Below are positions 44,038 through 51,761 of a stretch of DNA of 52,339 nt, piece after piece; the stretch's first letter is position 1; the number at the start of each line of letters is the position of its first letter. The notes under the pieces were generated by a model. The model was not told the DNA's origin and searched no databases. It saw only the letters and a list, made by a program, of their open reading frames with translations. Made by a program: the position numbers and the translations under genes. The stretch is from Kiritimatiellia bacterium. Lineage in GTDB: Bacteria > Verrucomicrobiota > Kiritimatiellia > CAIQIC01 > Lenti-01. The stretch lies in assembly GCA_028681135.1 (NCBI GenBank), contig JAQUJC010000014.1:1-52339 (forward strand). The letters are read 5' to 3'.

Positions 44038-46368
44038 ATGAAAAGCGGTATGGTTTGTTGGTTGGGCGTTGCGGTGTTGGTTTTGGCAGGAATGGGGGTG
44101 TGGGCGCAGCCGCCTGCGCAGATCGACTATCAGGGCAAGATCCTGGTCAGCGATATTCCCCTGACGGGAGACGGCTACTTTAAGTATGCCATTTCCGACG
44201 AGGCGGCCACGACAAATTACTGGTCGCAGGATGGGACGGATACGGGGGAGCCGCTGACTTGGCTCACCAACGATTGTTACAATGGGGTGTTTAGCACCGC
44301 GCTGGGTGCCGCGCCGATGAACGCCATCGATCCCGCGATCTTCGCTGTCGATACGGCGTTGTACCTGAGGGTGTGGTTCAGCAGTGATGAGGTGACGTTT
44401 AACGAAATGCTGCCCGCGCAGCGGCTCCTCAGCGCGCCCTATGCCATCAATGCCGATACGCTCGACGGCTATCATGCCATCGATCTGCTCGGCGGCAGCA
44501 TCACGGAAACCGATCCCGTGTTTCGCGCCAGCGCGGCTTTTGGGGTCACGACTGGCGGTATCGCCAACTGGAATACGGCCTTTGGGTGGGGCGACCACGC
44601 ATTGGCCGGTTATTTGACCACGGAGACCGACCCAGTCTTTGCCGCCAGCGATGCCTTCGGCATTACGACGGCAGCCATCGCCAATTGGAATACGGCCTTT
44701 GGATGGGGCGACCACGCATTGGCCGGTTATTTGACCACGGAGACCGATCCGGTCTTTACGGCAAGCGATGCCTTCAGCATCACGGCTTCGGCCATCTCTC
44801 AGTGGGATGAGGCCTACAGTTGGGGCGATCACTCAAGTGAAGGATATTTGAAGCAGTTTGACTTCAGCGATTTCTCAGCCGTATCGGGCATCGACAGCTC
44901 GAGTGTGAGCTGGTGGGATGAGGCCTACAGTTGGGGCGATCATTCGCTGGCGGGCTATGCCCTGCAAAGCGATTTTTCGGAATACGGTTCGGTCACCATG
45001 ATCGGCAGTTCGGATATATCGAATTGGGATGAGGCTTACAACTGGGGCGATCATTCGCTGGCCGGTTATCTGGCCAGCGAGAGCGATCCGGTCTGGACCG
45101 CGGCGAGCACGGGGTACTACCAGAAGACCGAAGCCGATGCACGGTATGTGGAGGTGGCAGGGGACACCATGACCGGCGCACTGGCCATCGACGATGCCGC
45201 CAGCGGGACCCTGAAGCTGGATTCTTCCCTGACAAACATCGCCGTGGGCGCTGCCGCCTCGGCCGCCGGCGGCACGGAGCGGATTGCCATCGGTCACGAG
45301 GTGACCAATAGCGTGGACAACACGGCAAGGATACGGGGCGCATTCTACATGGATGGCGGTGACTCGGTATGGGCCCGCTCCACTTTCGGAACTGGTTCAT
45401 TCGAGCAACTGCTCCCGCTGCCGGATATCCAGAACATCGTGTATGTGGCCACCAATGGGTCTCCGGTCGGTCCTGGCACGATTGACCGGCCGTTCGACAC
45501 GCCCCAGCTCGCCTATGACTATGCGGCGGCCCACTATACCAACGTCCCCGCAACGGTGGTCATTGCCGCCGGGCAATATCTGCCCCTGAATATGAACGCG
45601 GGCAACATCCATGTGATCGGCGAGAGCCGCGCCCAGTTGGACAGCCTGACCATCTCCGCAGTAGCCCATTCCATCTTGGGCAAGCAGCGCGTCGAAAACC
45701 TCGTCGTAACAAGCCGGGCTATCGTGATGCCAGACCAAGGCCAAGACGTGAAATTCCATAACTGCCGACTGGAGGGCGGCCTCAGTATCTTTGGCTCCAA
45801 TGTCGAAGTGCAGGACTGCTCTGCCTCGGGAATGGAGGGGGCCGCGGTGACGGTGGGCAATGGTATAACCTCTATCAGCGGTATCGCGCTGACCCAATCC
45901 TCGTTTTGGTCGGCTTCGGTCGGGCAGGGCACGTTGCTGGTCCACCAGAACGTGGACGAGTTGGAGGTCATCGGCTGCAAGATATTTAACTGGGCTCCCT
46001 ATGCGGCAATCGAAGACTTGCAGCCAGCCACGATGGGATTAATGACTCCCCACCTGTATTCACACAATGTCATCCGCGGGGCCGAAACCGGAACGTCACC
46101 GATTCCAGCCGTCTTCGATCCTAATGCGACGCCGGGGCCGACCATGGTGTTTGTGCACAACGCGGTCTGGGGCGATGTGGGCGTGACCAGCAACCAGCAA
46201 TTTTACGCGAACAACGTGGTCTATGGGCAGATCAACAACACGGGCGGCGCCGTCGGTTGGAGCCAGGCGGGCGTGGGCACCGGCATCGATTCGGCGGGCA
46301 ATACGGAACATCAAATCGTCTACCCGCAACCCGGCGGCATTGGTTTCCCGTGGGCCTGGCAGGATTGA
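44038..46368 (+). CDS. Large secreted protein with tail-fibre-like WGDH repeats and beta-helix C-terminus
   Basis: The 776-residue product starts at ATG 44038, behind AAGGAGGT, with a signal peptide (VCWLGVAVLVLAGMGVWAQP). Residues about 28-150 form a beta-rich N-domain. Residues about 160-370 hold five repeats of a 39- or 30-residue unit with W(N/D)xAxxWGDHxxAGYL and TETDPVF.AS.AF.IT. This pattern is shared with phage tail fibres and adhesins of Bacteroidetes and PVC bacteria. A fibre segment AGDTMTGALAIDDAASGTLKLD follows, then a likely right-handed beta-helix (about 470-776). Probably a trimeric surface fibre; ligand unknown. Confidence 0.78.
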   Translation: MKSGMVCWLGVAVLVLAGMGVWAQPPAQIDYQGKILVSDIPLTGDGYFKYAISDEAATTNYWSQDGTDTGEPLTWLTNDCYNGVFSTALGAAPMNAIDPAIFAVDTALYLRVWFSSDEVTFNEMLPAQRLLSAPYAINADTLDGYHAIDLLGGSITETDPVFRASAAFGVTTGGIANWNTAFGWGDHALAGYLTTETDPVFAASDAFGITTAAIANWNTAFGWGDHALAGYLTTETDPVFTASDAFSITASAISQWDEAYSWGDHSSEGYLKQFDFSDFSAVSGIDSSSVSWWDEAYSWGDHSLAGYALQSDFSEYGSVTMIGSSDISNWDEAYNWGDHSLAGYLASESDPVWTAASTGYYQKTEADARYVEVAGDTMTGALAIDDAASGTLKLDSSLTNIAVGAAASAAGGTERIAIGHEVTNSVDNTARIRGAFYMDGGDSVWARSTFGTGSFEQLLPLPDIQNIVYVATNGSPVGPGTIDRPFDTPQLAYDYAAAHYTNVPATVVIAAGQYLPLNMNAGNIHVIGESRAQLDSLTISAVAHSILGKQRVENLVVTSRAIVMPDQGQDVKFHNCRLEGGLSIFGSNVEVQDCSASGMEGAAVTVGNGITSISGIALTQSSFWSASVGQGTLLVHQNVDELEVIGCKIFNWAPYAAIEDLQPATMGLMTPHLYSHNVIRGAETGTSPIPAVFDPNATPGPTMVFVHNAVWGDVGVTSNQQFYANNVVYGQINNTGGAVGWSQAGVGTGIDSAGNTEHQIVYPQPGGIGFPWAWQD

Positions 46369-46383
46369 GGAAGGATGGCCGCG

Positions 46384-46911
46384 ATGAACAAGCCAATTCC
46401 ATTTCGGGCTTCACTGGGGCTGGCCGCGCTGGGATGCGTGCTGGCCCTGAGCCCCGCCGCCGCCGGTAGCCGGGTGGGCGGCGACGCCGATATCCTCTAC
46501 GAACGCGTGGGCGTCGGTGGGGCGACATATGCCGCTGCTGGCGTCACTACACTCGGCGGGTCGATCGGGCAGGGCGTCCAGCCTTGGATTGCCACCAACA
46601 CCCAGGGTGAGGTGTTCCTGAATGGCTTCTGGAAGGGCGAGGATGCCTGCACGCTCTACAATCCGACCATTACGGAGATCGCCAGCTTGTCCAATCAGGT
46701 GGCGATCACGTTTATGGTGGTCAACGACAACACCTACTCGGTGGAATACATCGACATCGAACCCGGTGGGCTGGAGGCGGGGGTGCACCGCATCACCAAT
46801 GAGGTGCAGACGCTGACCGGTATCGGGCTGGCGGGCTCCACCACGACGGTCTGGCACAATGTCAGCGGGAGCACCAACCGGGCGAAGGTCTACCTGATCC
46901 GCTGCGAGTAA
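46384..46911 (+). CDS. Small secreted beta-rich protein
   Basis: A protein of about 175 residues with a signal peptide (FRASLGLAALGCVLALSPAAAG). I use ATG 46384, 9 bases after GAGGAAGG; ATG 46375 is the alternative. The mature part (GGATYAAAGVTTLGGSIGQGVQPWIATNTQGEVFLNGFW, then VAITFMVVNDNTYSVEYIDIEPGG, ending NRAKVYLIRC) looks like a small beta-sandwich. It is 15 bases downstream of the fibre-like gene and probably in its operon, perhaps as a surface partner. I do not recognise the family. Confidence 0.65.
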   Translation: MNKPIPFRASLGLAALGCVLALSPAAAGSRVGGDADILYERVGVGGATYAAAGVTTLGGSIGQGVQPWIATNTQGEVFLNGFWKGEDACTLYNPTITEIASLSNQVAITFMVVNDNTYSVEYIDIEPGGLEAGVHRITNEVQTLTGIGLAGSTTTVWHNVSGSTNRAKVYLIRCE

Positions 46912-46953
46912 CCACGGGTTCGTTGGGCTTCGCGGTGCACTATGGCAGCGGCG

Positions 46954-48234
46954 TCAGGAGCGCAGCCAATCCGGATTGAGCGTGGCCGCGAAGGAGGAGG
47001 AGACAACGGCTTCCACCAGCAGATGTTTGCCGTCTACCTTCTGGTCCAGCACCTTGCCATTGGAATGAATCGCCGCGATCCAGCGCCCCTCGCCAGCCGG
47101 TATCTTCAGGCGTAAATGAGTTACCCGGTCACGCAGCAGGTCGGCGATGGTCTGGCTGAGGCGCTCGGTGCCGTCGCCAGTGGAGGCCGAAATCGCGGTG
47201 GAATGCTGGAAGCGGTCTGCCAGCCGAATGGCCTGGTTGCGGCCTCTTTCCAAGTCGGTCTTGTTGAAGACCGCGAGCACGGGCTTGGCGTCGGCCCCCA
47301 GTTCGCGCAGAACGGTCTCGACCGCGTCAATCTGTTCATCCACCCGCGGCTGTGAGGCATCGATAACGTGCAGCAGCAGGTCGGCTTCGACGACCTCTTC
47401 GAGCGTCGCTTTGAACGACTCGACCAGGTGATGGGGCAGCTTGCGGATGAATCCGACGGTGTCGGTTAGCAAACAGGGCTGATGGTTGGGGAGTTGAATC
47501 TGCCGCGTGGTGGGGTCCAACGTGGCGAAAAGCTGGTCGTCGGCATGAACATTCGCATCGGCTAGCCGATTGAGAAGGGTGGATTTGCCGGCATTGGTGT
47601 AGCCCACCAGCGTCAGCAGCGCCCAGCCATGACGCCGCCGCCCGCGACGTAATTCCGAGCGGCGCTGGCGGACGCTCTGGAGCTGTACCTTGATGCGCCC
47701 GATGCGCTGTTCGATGCGCCGGCGGTCGAGTTCAAGCTGCTTTTCGCCGGGGCCTTTAAGGCCGATGCCGCCTTGCTGGCGTTCGAGATGGGTCCACAGG
47801 CCGCGCAAACGCGGGATCAGATAGCGCAATTGGGCCAGCTCGATCTGCAGGCGACCTTCCAGCGTGAGGGCCCGCTGAGCGAAAATATCGAGAATGAGTT
47901 GTGTCCGGTCCACCACCCGCACCCCGAACAGGTCTTCCAGTGTCCGCCCCTGCGCCGGAGAAAGGTCGTCATCGAAAATAATCAGGTCGGCGTTGGCCGC
48001 CGCGGCTTTGGCGACAATCTGCACGGCCTTGCCGCGGCCAATGTAGGTGGCCGGATGCACCGCGCGCAGGCGGCACAGGCTTTTACCAATGACCAGGGCT
48101 TGTGCCGTGTCGGCCAAGGCCCGCAGTTCCCGCAAAGAATCCTCGATTTCGGCCCGGGGGGTGTCGCCCAGGTGGGTCGCAATCAACCAGGCGCGCTCCG
48201 GCGCGGCATCTTGTGTGGGGTGCAGCAATGTCAT
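46954..48234 (-). CDS. hflX: GTPase HflX
   Basis: The 426-residue ribosome-associated GTPase has the HflX N-domain (TYIGRGKAVQIVAKA, IIFDDDLSPAQGRTLEDLFGVRVVDRTQLILDIFAQRA). The linker GGIGLKGPGEKQLELDRRRI leads to the G domain: G1 GYTNAGKSTL, G3 DTVGFI, G4 NKTD. HflX splits stalled 70S ribosomes under stress. The C-terminal 50 residues are typical for longer HflX forms. It overlaps by four bases the peptidase gene upstream on the same strand. Confidence 0.95.
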   Translation of the reverse strand: MTLLHPTQDAAPERAWLIATHLGDTPRAEIEDSLRELRALADTAQALVIGKSLCRLRAVHPATYIGRGKAVQIVAKAAAANADLIIFDDDLSPAQGRTLEDLFGVRVVDRTQLILDIFAQRALTLEGRLQIELAQLRYLIPRLRGLWTHLERQQGGIGLKGPGEKQLELDRRRIEQRIGRIKVQLQSVRQRRSELRRGRRRHGWALLTLVGYTNAGKSTLLNRLADANVHADDQLFATLDPTTRQIQLPNHQPCLLTDTVGFIRKLPHHLVESFKATLEEVVEADLLLHVIDASQPRVDEQIDAVETVLRELGADAKPVLAVFNKTDLERGRNQAIRLADRFQHSTAISASTGDGTERLSQTIADLLRDRVTHLRLKIPAGEGRWIAAIHSNGKVLDQKVDGKHLLVEAVVSSSFAATLNPDWLRS

Positions 48235-49055
48235 AAGGGCGGGGTGGAGGGCTGCCGGTTGGCGGGCCGGATGTGCTCGGCGAGCCAGCGGAAATCAGCA
48301 TCGTTGAAGTACCAGCGCTCGCGGAGCGGTGCCTCCCATAGCGGCGGCTGGGGCACGGACAGGGCCGCCAGATAGTCATTGAAGGCCTCGCGTCCGAGTT
48401 TCTGTCGCAGCGCCCCCACCAGGGCTTCGGCCTGCCAGTAGAAGGCGCCCACTTGCGCCGGTTTCCGGGGGTAGGCATCGAGGTGCAAAAGGGCCTCGAG
48501 GGAATACAGGTGGCCCGGCAGCTTGTCGGGCAGGGGGCGCTCGACGGTTTGCTTTAACGGCCGCGCGGCAGCTTCTGCGGCGGCGGCGCCCATGATATTC
48601 GCCAGGCCTTCATCCAGCCAGAGGGGCGGGCGGGCCGGGTGTTGTTTATAGGTAATCCAGTGGGAGAGTTCGTGGCCCAGCCGAAAGGCCAGTTTCAAGG
48701 GGTCCTGGCCGGGGTGCAGGCGAATGTCGTCGTGCTCTTGCGCCGCCAGGGCTTGAGCATGGAACAGTGCTTTGGCGCGTTTGTAAAATGGGGTGGGGGG
48801 CTGCAGATGGATGCTGAGTGTGGCGGGCGCCGGTGGTGGGCCGAGTTCTTTCATTACCGTACGCATGGCGATGGCGAGCGTATCGGGCACCAGCTCCGGG
48901 ATGGGGCCGTTTGCACCAAAAATATGGCACACGACAAGGCCATCGGCGAACTCTAGGCGGAGCGGTTCAGCAGCAGCAGGGGCAGGGGACGGGGGGGCCG
49001 TCATGATCAGGGCTCCGAGTGTTAGCGTTAAAACAGTCTGTTGGCAACAGGTCAT
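48231..49055 (-). CDS. Secreted HExxH metallopeptidase-like protein (peptidase MA-like)
   Basis: The 274-residue product has an N-terminal signal (CCQQTVLTLTLGALIMTAPP...AAAE). A gluzincin-type metal site reads FRLGHELSHWITYKQHPARPPLWLDEGLANIMGAA: HELSH gives two zinc ligands and the catalytic Glu, and WLDEGLA gives the third ligand. A helical C-terminal part follows (VGAFYWQAEALVGALRQKLGREAFNDYLAAL), like peptidase MA proteins. It would act in the periplasm or at the surface; substrate unknown. ATG 49004 is an alternative start but would lose the signal. Coupled to hflX by ATGA. Confidence 0.8.
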   Translation of the reverse strand: MTCCQQTVLTLTLGALIMTAPPSPAPAAAEPLRLEFADGLVVCHIFGANGPIPELVPDTLAIAMRTVMKELGPPPAPATLSIHLQPPTPFYKRAKALFHAQALAAQEHDDIRLHPGQDPLKLAFRLGHELSHWITYKQHPARPPLWLDEGLANIMGAAAAEAAARPLKQTVERPLPDKLPGHLYSLEALLHLDAYPRKPAQVGAFYWQAEALVGALRQKLGREAFNDYLAALSVPQPPLWEAPLRERWYFNDADFRWLAEHIRPANRQPSTPPL

Positions 49056-49207
49056 AAGAGGACTATACCACAGTTAATGTTTGGCAATGTTGGCCATTCG
49101 TCACCATCAGTCAACCATGATGCATGGAAGGGGGGGGCGTCATGGTTGCATCAAACAAGGCCAGGCCCGGCTGCAAGGGCTCATAACAAGTTTCTCAAAC
49201 AAAAAAA

Positions 49208-49257
49208 TGGAGCGGGAGACGAGGTTCGAACTCGCGACGTTCAGCTTGGGAAGCTGT
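49208..49257 (-). other. 3' half of a tRNA-Gly (CCC) gene: attachment-site remnant (attR/attL) of an integrated element
   Basis: On the minus strand this reads anticodon arm ACAGC-TTCCCAA-GCTGA (49257-49241, anticodon CCC), variable bases, T arm GCGAG-TTCGAAC-CTCGT, acceptor 3' strand CTCCCGC, discriminator T and CCA (to 49208). No D arm or 5' acceptor strand (GCGGGAG expected) exists on the right; the sequence becomes AT-rich instead. Half a tRNA next to an integrase gene is the classic footprint of site-specific integration at a tRNA 3' end. The intact tRNA-Gly should lie at the other end of the element, beyond the window. Confidence 0.85.
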
Positions 49258-49294
49258 ACTGAAACGGCATTTTTACTATTGTTTTCCATAATGG

Positions 49295-49322
49295 TTGACA
49301 CGCTTTGACAAAATGCTATCTT
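49295..49322 (+). promoter_or_regulatory. Predicted integrase promoter
   Basis: TTGACA (49295-49300) matches the -35 consensus exactly and TATCTT (49317-49322) is a plausible -10 with 16-bp spacing. A second TTGACA begins at 49305. The -10 box overlaps a small inverted repeat TATCT-N7-AGATA (49317-49333), a possible operator. The integrase ATG is 38 bases downstream. Confidence 0.55.
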
Positions 49323-49359
49323 GTGCACAGATAAACAACCATCCGCGAAAGGGTGCACG

Positions 49360-50634
49360 ATGAAAGCCAAGAGAGCCAAGGTCAAGACCTACGAACACCA
49401 CGGAATCAAAATCCGAGAGCTGCGCCCCGAGCTGCCCGAGGGCGGCGGCGGATACTATCAAACGGACCTGATGCGCCGGGGACGGCGGGAGCGTACCGGC
49501 TTCGACACGCTGGAAAAAGCAAAGGCCCACTGCCAGATGATCGGATTCAAGCTGGACAACGAGGGAGCGGCGGTCCTGTCCCTGACTCCAGCGCAACGTC
49601 AAGATGCAGTCGCGGCGCTGGACATAATGGACGGCATGGCGTCACTGACGGCGGCGGCGAAACTTTGGGCGAGGCACAACGGTATTGCCGGAGGCGTCAC
49701 CGTGGCCGAACTCGGGCGGCGATGGCTGGCCGCTCTGAAGGTGCAGGGATGCAGGCCGTCCACACTACGGGAGAGGGAACACAAGGTTGGCAGGCTGGCG
49801 GCAGACATGGGGGAACGCCCCGTGGTGTCCCTGACCCGCGATGATATTGCCGGATGGCTGACGGCCAAAGGCGGAACGGGGGCGACATGGGACGGATACA
49901 GGAGAGCATTCAACGCCATGTTCAACCATGCTGTACGGGAGCGTATGGCCGAATCGAATCCCGTTGCCGGGATTCGGGCCGTGCGGATGGATGAGAAGTT
50001 GCCGACACCCTTCACCGTTGCCGCTGTTCAATCCCTGATGCGGACGGCGGCAGAGTGGACCCCGGCCATCGTGCCTACGCTGGCGGTGCAGTTTTTCGCG
50101 GGACTCCGTCCTGGGGAAGCGATGGGGCTGGATTGGAGCGCCGTTGACTTCAAGGCAAAGACCATCCGCGTCATGCCCGAGACTTCCAAGGTGCGGCGGA
50201 CCCGGATCGTGCCGATGAACCAGACGTTGATTGACTGGTTGACGCCCTACCGGAAAGCGCGGGGGAAGGTCGGCATTCAGACGCAAAACCAATTCGACTA
50301 CGCCATCTATCGCAAGCCCATCGGACCCGCCACCGAACAGAAGGGAGTCCCGATTGCCGAGCGCAAGCCCGACACACGCCCCAAGGGGCTACTGGCAGCG
50401 GCGGGGGTTGACTGGATACAGGACGGACCCCGAAAGACCTTTGCAACGATGCACTTTGCCCTGGGCGGCGACGCTGGAAAAACGGCGGCGATTCTCGGGC
50501 ATTCCGGCGACGCTGGCATCTTGTACAAGCATTATCGGGGATTGGTGATAAAGGCAGATGCGCGGCGGTTTTTCGCCATCCGTCCGGCGACTGATAAGGT
50601 CGTGAAAGTGAACTTCAAGCGGGCAACTGCATAG
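49360..50634 (+). CDS. Tyrosine-type site-specific integrase
   Basis: The 424-residue product has an N-terminal arm-binding region (about 1-120), a core-binding SAM-like domain (VTVAELGRRWLAAL...LREREHKVGRLAADMGERPVVSLTRDDIAGWL) and a catalytic domain. Catalytic residues are Arg in FAGLRPGEAMGLDW, Lys in TSKVRRTRIVPM, Arg in DGPRKTFATMH, His in ILGHSG and the nucleophile Tyr in LYKHYRGL. In the second box the usual His of HxxR is Asp. It sits 100 bases from the tRNA-Gly half-site and is the likely agent of integration there. A terminator follows it. Confidence 0.93.
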   Translation: MKAKRAKVKTYEHHGIKIRELRPELPEGGGGYYQTDLMRRGRRERTGFDTLEKAKAHCQMIGFKLDNEGAAVLSLTPAQRQDAVAALDIMDGMASLTAAAKLWARHNGIAGGVTVAELGRRWLAALKVQGCRPSTLREREHKVGRLAADMGERPVVSLTRDDIAGWLTAKGGTGATWDGYRRAFNAMFNHAVRERMAESNPVAGIRAVRMDEKLPTPFTVAAVQSLMRTAAEWTPAIVPTLAVQFFAGLRPGEAMGLDWSAVDFKAKTIRVMPETSKVRRTRIVPMNQTLIDWLTPYRKARGKVGIQTQNQFDYAIYRKPIGPATEQKGVPIAERKPDTRPKGLLAAAGVDWIQDGPRKTFATMHFALGGDAGKTAAILGHSGDAGILYKHYRGLVIKADARRFFAIRPATDKVVKVNFKRATA

Positions 50635-50656
50635 ACGTAGAACATCCAGTTAACGA

Positions 50657-50688
50657 GGGTGTCGGCCATGCGCTGACGCCCTTTTTTT
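50657..50688 (+). terminator. Rho-independent terminator after the integrase gene
   Basis: GGGTGTC (50657-50663) pairs with GACGCCC (50675-50681), one G-T pair included, across an 11-base loop. Seven T follow directly. Confidence 0.85.
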
Positions 50689-50777
50689 GTGTCTAAAAAC
50701 CGAGACGCAGAATGTCCCCTAGCCCGTTGTGCATCTTCCTTGACCGTGAGAGTATTTCCACCAAAGGAGACCAAACC

Positions 50778-50993
50778 ATGAAAAATGCAACGACCAAACC
50801 GACCGAAGAAAACAGTGATTATCTGCGCCCCGATGGGGTTTGCCGATATGCCAGGATCAGCCGCCGCACCCTATCAGATTGGCAGGCGCGGCGGATAATT
50901 CCGTTCATAAAAGTTTCGAGCAAGTGCGTCCTGTTTCGGAAATCGGACATCGACAAAGCCCTATCCCGCTTCGAGGTTTCGGCGGTTCAATGA
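50778..50993 (+). CDS. Excisionase-like helix-turn-helix DNA-binding protein
   Basis: The 71-residue product starts at ATG 50778 with AAAGGAG 8 bases upstream. YLRPDGVCRYARISRRTLSDWQARRIIPFIKVSSKCVLFRKSDIDKALSRF is the HTH_17 fold used by excisionases and phage regulators: a recognition helix in RRTLSDW, a wing with IPFIKV, and FRKSDID at the end. Next to an integrase, a recombination directionality factor is the likely role. It begins a chain of overlapping genes (ATGA with the next). Confidence 0.82.
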   Translation: MKNATTKPTEENSDYLRPDGVCRYARISRRTLSDWQARRIIPFIKVSSKCVLFRKSDIDKALSRFEVSAVQ

Positions 50994-51238
50994 ATACGCC
51001 CGTCACCGCCCCGAGCGCGATGCGCTACGATGGAGCCGCATACTGCCCCCGCTGTGGATGCGATACAGCGACCGGGCTACTCCGCTTGTCTTCCGGGCAT
51101 ATCGGGCGCGTCTGCTGCCAGTGTCGGGCGCTCCGCAAGGGCAAGCCCTATGCGTCCCGCCGTGACTACGAACTTGCAAGCCTAATCCAGCCGATGCCCG
51201 AGGGGGCCAAGGGTGTACATGCAACCGCCCCGCAATAA
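50990..51238 (+). CDS. Small Cys-rich (zinc-ribbon-like) protein
   Basis: The 82-residue product (ATG 50990, overlapping the upstream stop) carries YCPRCGCDTATGLLRLSSGHIGRVCCQCRALRKG. Its two cysteine knuckles (CPRC, CCQC) would suit one zinc. No known family is recognised. Position between an excisionase-like gene and a replication-initiator-like gene suggests an element-encoded regulator or DNA-binding helper. Confidence 0.6.
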   Translation: MNTPVTAPSAMRYDGAAYCPRCGCDTATGLLRLSSGHIGRVCCQCRALRKGKPYASRRDYELASLIQPMPEGAKGVHATAPQ

Positions 51239-51761
51239 ACGAGACGCCTTCAAATGGTTGTGGGCTGTGGCCGAACTGCCCGCCAGCATGAAGGAAAAGG
51301 CGCTCTTGTGGCCGCTGGCGCTTCATGCCGACAGCAACGGGCAATCCTACCCCGGAGAGGCCACCTTGCTCCGGGAAAGCGGGCTGGGCAGTGAAAGCAC
51401 CTTGCGCCGCACCCTGCGCCAGTTGGAGCGCCGGGGCTGGATCAAAACCATGCGGCACGGTCACGCGGTAAAGGTCAATGGAAAGACGTTTTTTCTCAAT
51501 CGCTACAGCCTCACCGTTCCGATTCCACCACCGGTCACAGCTATGACCGGTAGTGAGGCAGTGACCACCGGTCAAAACGAGCACGACCACCGGTCAAACA
51601 GCAATTCACCACCGGTCAAAATGGACTCCACCACCGGTCACAGCTATGACCGGGAAATGTCCAGAGGAATGTCCAGGGGAATGTCCAGGGGAACTAAAGG
51701 CGGGTCAGTGACCCGCAAGGATGAGTTTGTTTCAGACTGCAAGCCAAGGATCATCCAATGA
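51219..51761 (+). CDS. Winged-helix replication-initiator-like protein with DNA repeats inside its gene
   Basis: The product of about 180 residues begins MQPPRNKRDAFKWLWAVAELPASMKEKALLWPLALHADSNGQSYPGEATLLRESGLGSESTLRRTLRQLERRGWIKTMRHG. This is a winged helix-turn-helix of the helix_turn_helix_36 / lambda O N-terminal / RepA type. From about residue 100 it becomes low-complexity. That stretch is encoded by five CCACCGGTCA sites and then three 12-bp repeats giving MSRGMSRGMSRG. The layout matches phage initiators such as lambda O, whose gene contains the origin iterons. ATG 51219 and GTG 51213 are alternative starts. Confidence 0.68.
   Translation: MQPPRNKRDAFKWLWAVAELPASMKEKALLWPLALHADSNGQSYPGEATLLRESGLGSESTLRRTLRQLERRGWIKTMRHGHAVKVNGKTFFLNRYSLTVPIPPPVTAMTGSEAVTTGQNEHDHRSNSNSPPVKMDSTTGHSYDREMSRGMSRGMSRGTKGGSVTRKDEFVSDCKPRIIQ
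51528..51653 (+). repeat. Iteron-like direct repeats (CCACCGGTCA, 5 copies, last four 22 bp apart)
   Basis: CCACCGGTCA starts at 51528, 51565, 51587, 51609 and 51631. Spacings are 37, 22, 22 and 22, i.e. two helical turns. Copies 2-4 extend to CCACCGGTCAAA. Copies 1 and 5 extend into the same 23-bp sequence (51528-51550, 51631-51653), which contains the inverted repeat GGTCA-CAGCTA-TGACC. Because 22 is not a multiple of 3, the repeats are read as PPV, TTGQ, DHRS, PPV and TTGH, so the DNA rather than the peptide is conserved. Confidence 0.85.
51657..51692 (+). repeat. Three 12-bp tandem repeats (ATGTCCAGRGGA)
   Basis: ATGTCCAGAGGA and two copies of ATGTCCAGGGGA run head to tail directly after the iteron-like array, in frame as MSRG x3. 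The AGAGGA/AGGGGA-ATG pattern also resembles stacked ribosome sites and starts, which may be chance. Confidence 0.8.

Noticed and set aside
49041..49308. Small frames with ETRFELATFSLGS or DEVRTRDVQLGK
   Set aside because: They are translations of the tRNA-Gly fragment.
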